A stretch of 36,881 nucleotides of DNA from Clostridiales bacterium. Its GTDB lineage: Bacteria; Bacillota; Clostridia; Lachnospirales; Lachnospiraceae. Shown piece by piece: positions 32,709 to 36,881 of the stretch. The stretch spans positions 1 through 36,881 of the forward strand of contig JAHABX010000030.1 in the NCBI GenBank assembly GCA_018376135.1, in the 5' to 3' direction. The notes below the pieces were generated by a model. It was not told where the DNA came from, made no database searches, and was given only the letters and a program-made list of their open reading frames with translations. The position numbers and the translations under genes are program-made. The first letter of the stretch is position 1. Each line of letters starts with the position of its first letter.

Positions 32709-33287
32709 CTATTCACCCATCTCTTCCCGGATCTGTGGCTCTGTGGCTTTCATCGCCTCCAGCGTCAGTTTCATCAGCTTCTCCAGCTCCCAGCCCAGCT
32801 GATCTGCTCCGGTACGGATAATATCGCGGGAACAGCCTGCTGCAAACCGTTTATCCTTAAACTTTTTCTTCAGACTGGACAGCTCCATGTCCGTGCAGCT
32901 CCCTGAGGGGCGCATCCGGGCTGCCGCCCCCACAAGTCCGGTCAGCTCATCCGCTGCGAACAGTACCTTTTCCATCTCATGAACCGGCTCTACTTCACTG
33001 CAGATGCCATAGCCATGGCTGCATACCGCATGCACCAGCTCGTCAGATGCATGGATCTCCGCCAGAAGCTCCGGCGCCTTTTTACAGTGCTCCTCCGGAT
33101 ATTTTTCAAAATCCACATCATGCAGAAGACCGCACATCGCCCAGAAGTCTTCCTCTCCATGTCCCAGCTCCTCTGCAAACCAGCGCATTACTGCTTCCAC
33201 CGTATAGGCATGCTGGAGGTGAAACGGTTCCTGATTATATTTTTTCAAAAGCTCCAATGCCTGCTCTCTTGTTACATTTGCATTCAT
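32709..33287 (-). CDS. HD-domain phosphohydrolase-like protein
   Basis: The 192-residue protein has the HD metal motif: His26 in FHLQHAYTVEAVM, His56-Asp57 in GLLHDVDFEKYPEEH, a further His in VHAVCSHGYG, and a late Asp in LFAADELTG. HD proteins of this size act on nucleotides or related phosphates; the substrate is not evident. AAAAGGAG precedes the ATG. Confidence 0.88.
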   Translation of the reverse strand: MNANVTREQALELLKKYNQEPFHLQHAYTVEAVMRWFAEELGHGEEDFWAMCGLLHDVDFEKYPEEHCKKAPELLAEIHASDELVHAVCSHGYGICSEVEPVHEMEKVLFAADELTGLVGAAARMRPSGSCTDMELSSLKKKFKDKRFAAGCSRDIIRTGADQLGWELEKLMKLTLEAMKATEPQIREEMGE

Positions 33288-33302
33288 CTTATTTTCTCCT
33301 TT

Positions 33303-34031
33303 TTACAGTATAACTGCCGGAAGCACCCAGGCTCCTATGATATAGTACAGAAGCAGATGCGCCGGATAAAACCAGTAGAAAAACCATTTGGGCTGCCGTC
33401 CTCTCTCTCCATTATAAAAGAAAACAGGCAGAAAACCCAGTGGCGCCGGCATCTCCCATGCACAGCACAGAGCTCCTGCCGCACATTGTACGCCCCGTCT
33501 GTCCCGCAGAAGGTACAGCACCACGATCAGGATCACCCCAAATGCACCATAATCTGTACGCACCAGCTCCGCCAAAAACGAGCCTCCCAGCAGCCCCAGT
33601 GCCACCACCGGAACTGTTCTGCCGTATTCCCGGATGAACCAGACCGCCAGAAGCCCGATCAGCAGTGTAAAATATACATTCTGATGTTCCAGGTCGAACA
33701 GCCTGCCCCACAGTGCCAGATCAAACGGAATCTCACTGACCAGGGCAAAAATCCCCATGCGAACGGCATATTTCTTCACATTGCGGGTATGGACAAAGCC
33801 CTCTGTCAGCAGAAAGCAGAAAACAGGAAAGGCAGGTCTTCCGATGCTGCGGAAAATCATATCCACAGACAGGATCTGATCCCACCAAGGCAGATAATGA
33901 TCTCCCAGAGGAGAACCGCCCCATGCATTGAGCACAAAATTTTCCAGTATCCCTGCTCCAAAGTGGTCGATCGCCATGGCAATGATGGCGATCCACTTTA
34001 GTACACTTCCGCTGACGCCCCTAGTCTTCAT
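33303..34031 (-). CDS. TraX-family membrane protein
   Basis: I chose the ATG at 34031, giving 242 residues starting MKTRGVSGSVLKWIAIIAMAIDHFG, the normal TraX beginning; the longer frame only reads into the neighbouring gene. Six to eight hydrophobic segments and the motif GRPAFPVFCFLLTEGFVHTRN are family-typical. F-plasmid TraX acetylates pilin; chromosomal versions in Firmicutes are of unknown role and resemble membrane acyltransferases. It overlaps the beta-helix gene by 11 bp. Confidence 0.88.
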   Translation of the reverse strand: MKTRGVSGSVLKWIAIIAMAIDHFGAGILENFVLNAWGGSPLGDHYLPWWDQILSVDMIFRSIGRPAFPVFCFLLTEGFVHTRNVKKYAVRMGIFALVSEIPFDLALWGRLFDLEHQNVYFTLLIGLLAVWFIREYGRTVPVVALGLLGGSFLAELVRTDYGAFGVILIVVLYLLRDRRGVQCAAGALCCAWEMPAPLGFLPVFFYNGERGRQPKWFFYWFYPAHLLLYYIIGAWVLPAVIL

Positions 34032-34692
34032 ACTTATCCACAACTTCTCCCTGTCTCTTATAGATGGAACGCTCCGGTACCACACCGCGGACGGAGGACA
34101 ACGGATAAATATTACTTTCTCTGCCGATGACCGTTCCTGGATTCAGAATAGAACCGCAGCCCACTTCCACATGGTCGCCCACCATGGCGCCGAACTTCTT
34201 GATCCCGGTCTCCATATCTCCTTTTGGTGTATGGACCTTTACCAGCTTCTTGTCAGATTTTACATTGGAGGTAATGGAGCCTGCACCCATATGAGCCTTA
34301 TATCCAAGAATCGAATCTCCCACATAATTGTAATGAGGAACCTGTACCTTATTGAACAGGACCACATTTTTCAGCTCTGTGGAATTGCCTACCACTGCAC
34401 CCTCTCCAACCAGCGCATTGCCGCGGATAAATGCACAGTGACGCACCTCCGCTTCCTTTCCGATGATCGCCGGACCGTTGATATATGCAGTAGGCGCCAC
34501 CTTTGCAGATCTGGCGATCCATACATTTTCTCCAACCCTGTCATATTCCTCTTCATTCAACGTCGCTCCCAGCGCCTTGATAAACTCTCCGATCTTCGGA
34601 AGCGCTTCCCACGGATAGGTCAGACCCTCAAAAAGGTCTGCCGCGATGGTCTCATTTAAGTCATACAAATCCTGAATTGTTATTCTGCTCAT
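34021..34692 (-). CDS. Left-handed beta-helix (hexapeptide repeat) transferase-like protein
   Basis: The ATG at 34692 follows AAAAGGAG; 223 residues. After a short helical start, residues about 55-200 carry hexapeptide turns ([IV]-G-x-x-x-x), for example INGPAIIGKEAEV, AFIRGNALVGEGAVVGN and CGSILNPGTVIG. The HYNYVGDSILGYKAHMGAGS segment resembles the acetyltransferase half of GlmU-like proteins. It lacks the nucleotidyltransferase domain. It probably transfers an acyl group to a sugar nucleotide or similar acceptor; the exact reaction is not readable. Confidence 0.85.
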   Translation of the reverse strand: MSRITIQDLYDLNETIAADLFEGLTYPWEALPKIGEFIKALGATLNEEEYDRVGENVWIARSAKVAPTAYINGPAIIGKEAEVRHCAFIRGNALVGEGAVVGNSTELKNVVLFNKVQVPHYNYVGDSILGYKAHMGAGSITSNVKSDKKLVKVHTPKGDMETGIKKFGAMVGDHVEVGCGSILNPGTVIGRESNIYPLSSVRGVVPERSIYKRQGEVVDKYED

Positions 34693-34705
34693 AATCATTC
34701 TCCTT

Positions 34706-36706
34706 TTATTTCTTATAAAATACAGCTGCCGCATCAAAATACTGCTTCATTGCAAAATGCTGCCTGCTGTTCAATACCTGCTCTGTTCTGCTGCGGACAA
34801 AATGCTCCAGCTTTCCCATATACTCCTCCGGCGTGATCTCTCCGTTCGCCACATAGGTAAGTCCCTTCTCCCAGCTCGCCGTCAGCTCCGGGTTCAATAA
34901 GGAACGGATGGACACATTCACCACATCGAAAATATTTTCCCCCAGAAGGGTCGGGGTGATGATCTGTGTCTTCTTATTCAATGCAATATACTTGTTGTTG
35001 ACCAGCTTCTTCAGGATCTCCGCTCTCGTAGCACTGGTTCCGATGCCGCTGCCCTTGATCTGGGCACGCAGCTCCTCATCCTCGATCAGCTGACCTGCAT
35101 TTTCCATGGCAAGGATCATGGAACCGGAATTGTACCGTTTGGGCGGAGAGGTCTCTCCTTCTTTGATCCTTGCGCCCTTTACCGGAAGCGTCATGCCCTT
35201 CTTCAGCTTCATCAGCTGCTCCAGCATGACTGCATCGCACCCGGAAGCCTCTTCTCCCTCGTCCTCACCCTTTTTCTTCTTACTGTCATATGTATTCGGT
35301 GTAACCTTCAGATATCCTTCCTCCTGAAGCACACGGAAATTGGAGAAAAACTGCTCTGTTCCCATACGGGTCACAAGCGCTGCCTTCTGATAGACTGCCG
35401 GAGGATAGAAAATACTCAAAAACCGCTTCACGATCGCCTCATATACCTGCTGACCGGTTCCCGACACACTCTTCAGTGCTCCGAAGCCCTGCCCGGTGGG
35501 AATGATGGCATAATGATCCGTGATCTGCTTGTCATTGGTATATCGGCTTTTCCCGATCCCCTTATAACTGCCCTTTTCCAGGATCTCCTGCACATATTCT
35601 GCTGCCGGGGCAAAATTTTTAAGCCCGCTGATATTCCGGCAGATCTCCTTTGCCACCGCTGTGGAAAGCACTCTGGCATCCGTTCTCGGATAAGTGACCA
35701 GCTTCTTCTCATACAGCTCCTGGGTGATCCGAAGCGTCTCATCCGGACTGATCTTGAAGCGTCTGGAGCATTCGTTCTGGAGCTCCGCCAGATTGAAAAG
35801 AAGAGGTGCATAACGGGTCTCCTTTTTCCGTTCCACGGACACCACCTGTGCCTCCTGAGGTTCCACAGCCTTCAGCTGATCCACCAGCACTTTTGCATCC
35901 TCTTCCCTTTTAAATCCGTTTTCCTTGTAGAGAAGAGGCGACTGATACCACTGACTTCCCTCCACTGCCCGCCATTCTCCGTCGAAGGTTCTGCCTGCCA
36001 GCTCCTGACTCAGCAGTACCCGGTAAAACGGAGTCTTGACAAATGTACGGATCTCCCGTTCCCGGCGCACCACCATCCCCAGCACACAGGTCATGACCCT
36101 GCCCACGGATATCACCGTAAACTTCGTATTCTGGAAGCTGGAGACCGCGCGTCCGTACTGAAGGGTCAAGAGCCGGGAAAAATTGATGCCCATCAGATAG
36201 TCCTCTTTTGCCCGAAGGTATGCCGAATCGGACAGATGGTCATATTCCGAGAGATCCTTCGCCTCACGGATCCCCCGGAGGATCTCCTCCTCGGTCTGAG
36301 AATCGATCCAGACCCGGCGGCGCTCCTTCCCCTTCACTCCGGACATCTGCTCCACCAGACGGTAAATATATTCTCCCTCCCGCCCGGAGTCCGTACACAC
36401 ATAGATACAGGATACATCCTTCCGGTTCAGAAGACCGCTCACGATGCCGAACTGCTTCTTCACACTTCCGATCACCTCATACTTCCACTCCTGAGGCAGA
36501 AAAGGAAGCGTTTCCAGAGACCACCGCTTGTATTTCTCGTCATACACCTCCGGATAGCTCATAGTGACCAGATGCCCGACGCACCAGGTCACGATCGCCT
36601 CCTCCGATTCCAGGTAGCCGTCCTGCTTTCTCATATTCAGTTTCAATGCCTTTGCGAATTCCTGCGCCACACTGGGCTTTTCCGCAATGTATAAAGATTT
36701 ACTCAT
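34706..36706 (-). CDS. topB: DNA topoisomerase III (type IA)
   Basis: The start MSKSLYIAEKPSVAQ at 36706 is the normal TopB beginning (666 residues). The Toprim domain (1-150) includes IAEKPS and the acidic TDSGREGE. The catalytic Tyr339 lies in LVTYPRTDAR. AGQLIEDEELRAQIKGSGIGTSATRAEI is the conserved type IA segment. No C-terminal zinc ribbons are present, as in many Firmicute TopB proteins. It resolves single-strand-linked DNA. It is first in an operon of five minus-strand genes with gaps of 15 bp or less or small overlaps. Confidence 0.95.
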   Translation of the reverse strand: MSKSLYIAEKPSVAQEFAKALKLNMRKQDGYLESEEAIVTWCVGHLVTMSYPEVYDEKYKRWSLETLPFLPQEWKYEVIGSVKKQFGIVSGLLNRKDVSCIYVCTDSGREGEYIYRLVEQMSGVKGKERRRVWIDSQTEEEILRGIREAKDLSEYDHLSDSAYLRAKEDYLMGINFSRLLTLQYGRAVSSFQNTKFTVISVGRVMTCVLGMVVRREREIRTFVKTPFYRVLLSQELAGRTFDGEWRAVEGSQWYQSPLLYKENGFKREEDAKVLVDQLKAVEPQEAQVVSVERKKETRYAPLLFNLAELQNECSRRFKISPDETLRITQELYEKKLVTYPRTDARVLSTAVAKEICRNISGLKNFAPAAEYVQEILEKGSYKGIGKSRYTNDKQITDHYAIIPTGQGFGALKSVSGTGQQVYEAIVKRFLSIFYPPAVYQKAALVTRMGTEQFFSNFRVLQEEGYLKVTPNTYDSKKKKGEDEGEEASGCDAVMLEQLMKLKKGMTLPVKGARIKEGETSPPKRYNSGSMILAMENAGQLIEDEELRAQIKGSGIGTSATRAEILKKLVNNKYIALNKKTQIITPTLLGENIFDVVNVSIRSLLNPELTASWEKGLTYVANGEITPEEYMGKLEHFVRSRTEQVLNSRQHFAMKQYFDAAAVFYKK

Positions 36707-36736
36707 AAAATTTACTCTTTCTTCTCTGTATGCCCT

Positions 36737-36765
36737 TTGGAATTGTAACACAAATGTGGTATAAT
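36737..36765 (+). promoter_or_regulatory. Promoter for the structured RNA at the right edge
   Basis: TTGGAA, 17-bp spacer, TATAAT on the plus strand. It lies in the same 34 bp as the topB promoter on the other strand. Confidence 0.75.
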
Positions 36766-36770
36766 GTCCA
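36742..36770 (-). promoter_or_regulatory. topB operon promoter
   Basis: TGGACA, 17-bp spacer, TACAAT on the minus strand (each box one base from consensus). Transcription would start near 36735, about 29 nt before the topB start. Its -35 overlaps the -10 of the plus-strand promoter, so only one can be occupied at a time. Confidence 0.7.
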
Positions 36771-36771
36771 C

Positions 36772-36881
36772 GACAGCAATGAGCAGTGCAGGAGACAGTC
36801 AGAGCGGATGCGCAGGCTTGCCTGCAAGCATCAGGGATGACTGGCTCCTATGGGGCGAATGCCCGTGACCGAGACGCGCGC
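36772..36881 (+). ncRNA. Structured RNA or leader of unknown family, cut by window end
   Basis: Behind a strong promoter lies a dense set of nested stems. GGAG-A-CAGTC (36791-36800) pairs with GACTG-G-CTCC (36839-36848). Inside, GATGC...GCATC (36807-36832) encloses a perfect GCAGGC-TT-GCCTGC hairpin. A GGGC-GAAT-GCCC hairpin follows (36853-36864). No coding frame with a ribosome binding site explains it. It could be a riboswitch leader for a gene beyond the window or a separate small RNA. I do not recognise a known family. Confidence 0.5.

Noticed and set aside
35513..36694. Plus-strand 393-codon open frame
   Set aside because: Antisense shadow of topB, with no recognisable domain or start site.
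36772..36881. M-box magnesium riboswitch
   Set aside because: Only the short string GGCTCCTAT is shared; the other conserved M-box blocks are missing in the visible part.
36837..36881. Short open frame starting ATG ACT GGC at the right edge
   Set aside because: No ribosome binding site, and the ATG is inside a predicted stem; too short to judge before the window ends.

Overview
The window looks like the chromosome of a gut-type anaerobic Firmicute, most likely a Lachnospiraceae relative of Blautia or Mediterraneibacter. The evidence is mid-range base composition, strong AGGAGG-type ribosome binding sites, lipoprotein-type ABC binding proteins, LytTR/GHKL two-component genes, and a corrinoid methyltransferase set with a reductive activator as found in acetogens. 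The genus is an inference from gene content only. No rRNA, tRNA, integrase, transposase-flanked IS or CRISPR array was found.

Left part (1-8.4 kb, all minus strand). A partial Rpn/PD-(D/E)XK nuclease is cut by the window edge. Next to it is a three-gene module: an ADP-ribosyltransferase toxin-like protein, a 60-residue four-cysteine protein, and a 740-residue AAA+ ATPase built like the effector-loading ATPase of extracellular contractile injection systems. The module lies between two 97-bp direct repeats. Repeat copy 2 contains the 3' end of the neighbouring yibE/F gene, and copy 1 carries a second, orphan copy of that gene end. The module therefore looks like an insert after the yibF stop codon. 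Upstream are a lipoprotein alkaline phosphatase and the YibE/F membrane protein in one operon.

Regulatory part (8.5-15.5 kb). A MalT-like LuxR regulator (minus) diverges from a LytTR response regulator - surface protein - GHKL histidine kinase operon (plus). The shared intergenic region has a 21-bp-period direct repeat resembling LytTR binding sites, next to a LuxR promoter that lacks a good -35 box. Homopolymer tracts sit at expression-sensitive positions on both sides.

Small-molecule cluster (15.5-20.9 kb). An SCP2-like lipid-binding protein, membrane-anchored alpha/beta hydrolase, free-standing condensation-domain protein, free-standing acyl carrier protein and free-standing adenylate-forming ligase form one minus-strand operon. 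A divergent TetR gene is likely its repressor: two near-identical 15-bp palindromes lie on the operon promoter. The arrangement resembles a dissected single-module NRPS making an acylated product of unknown structure.

Corrinoid part (20.9-31.9 kb). One long minus-strand gene set runs AraC regulator - AraG/AraH/AraF-like sugar importer - three URO-D-type methyltransferase-family proteins - corrinoid protein - reductive corrinoid activator. It looks like a system that imports a methylated, probably sugar-like, compound and demethylates it.

Right part (32.1-36.7 kb). A minus-strand operon encodes topoisomerase III, a left-handed beta-helix protein, a TraX-family membrane protein, an HD-domain protein and an iron-sulfur flavoprotein. 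Its promoter overlaps almost completely with an oppositely directed promoter that starts a highly structured RNA running off the right edge.
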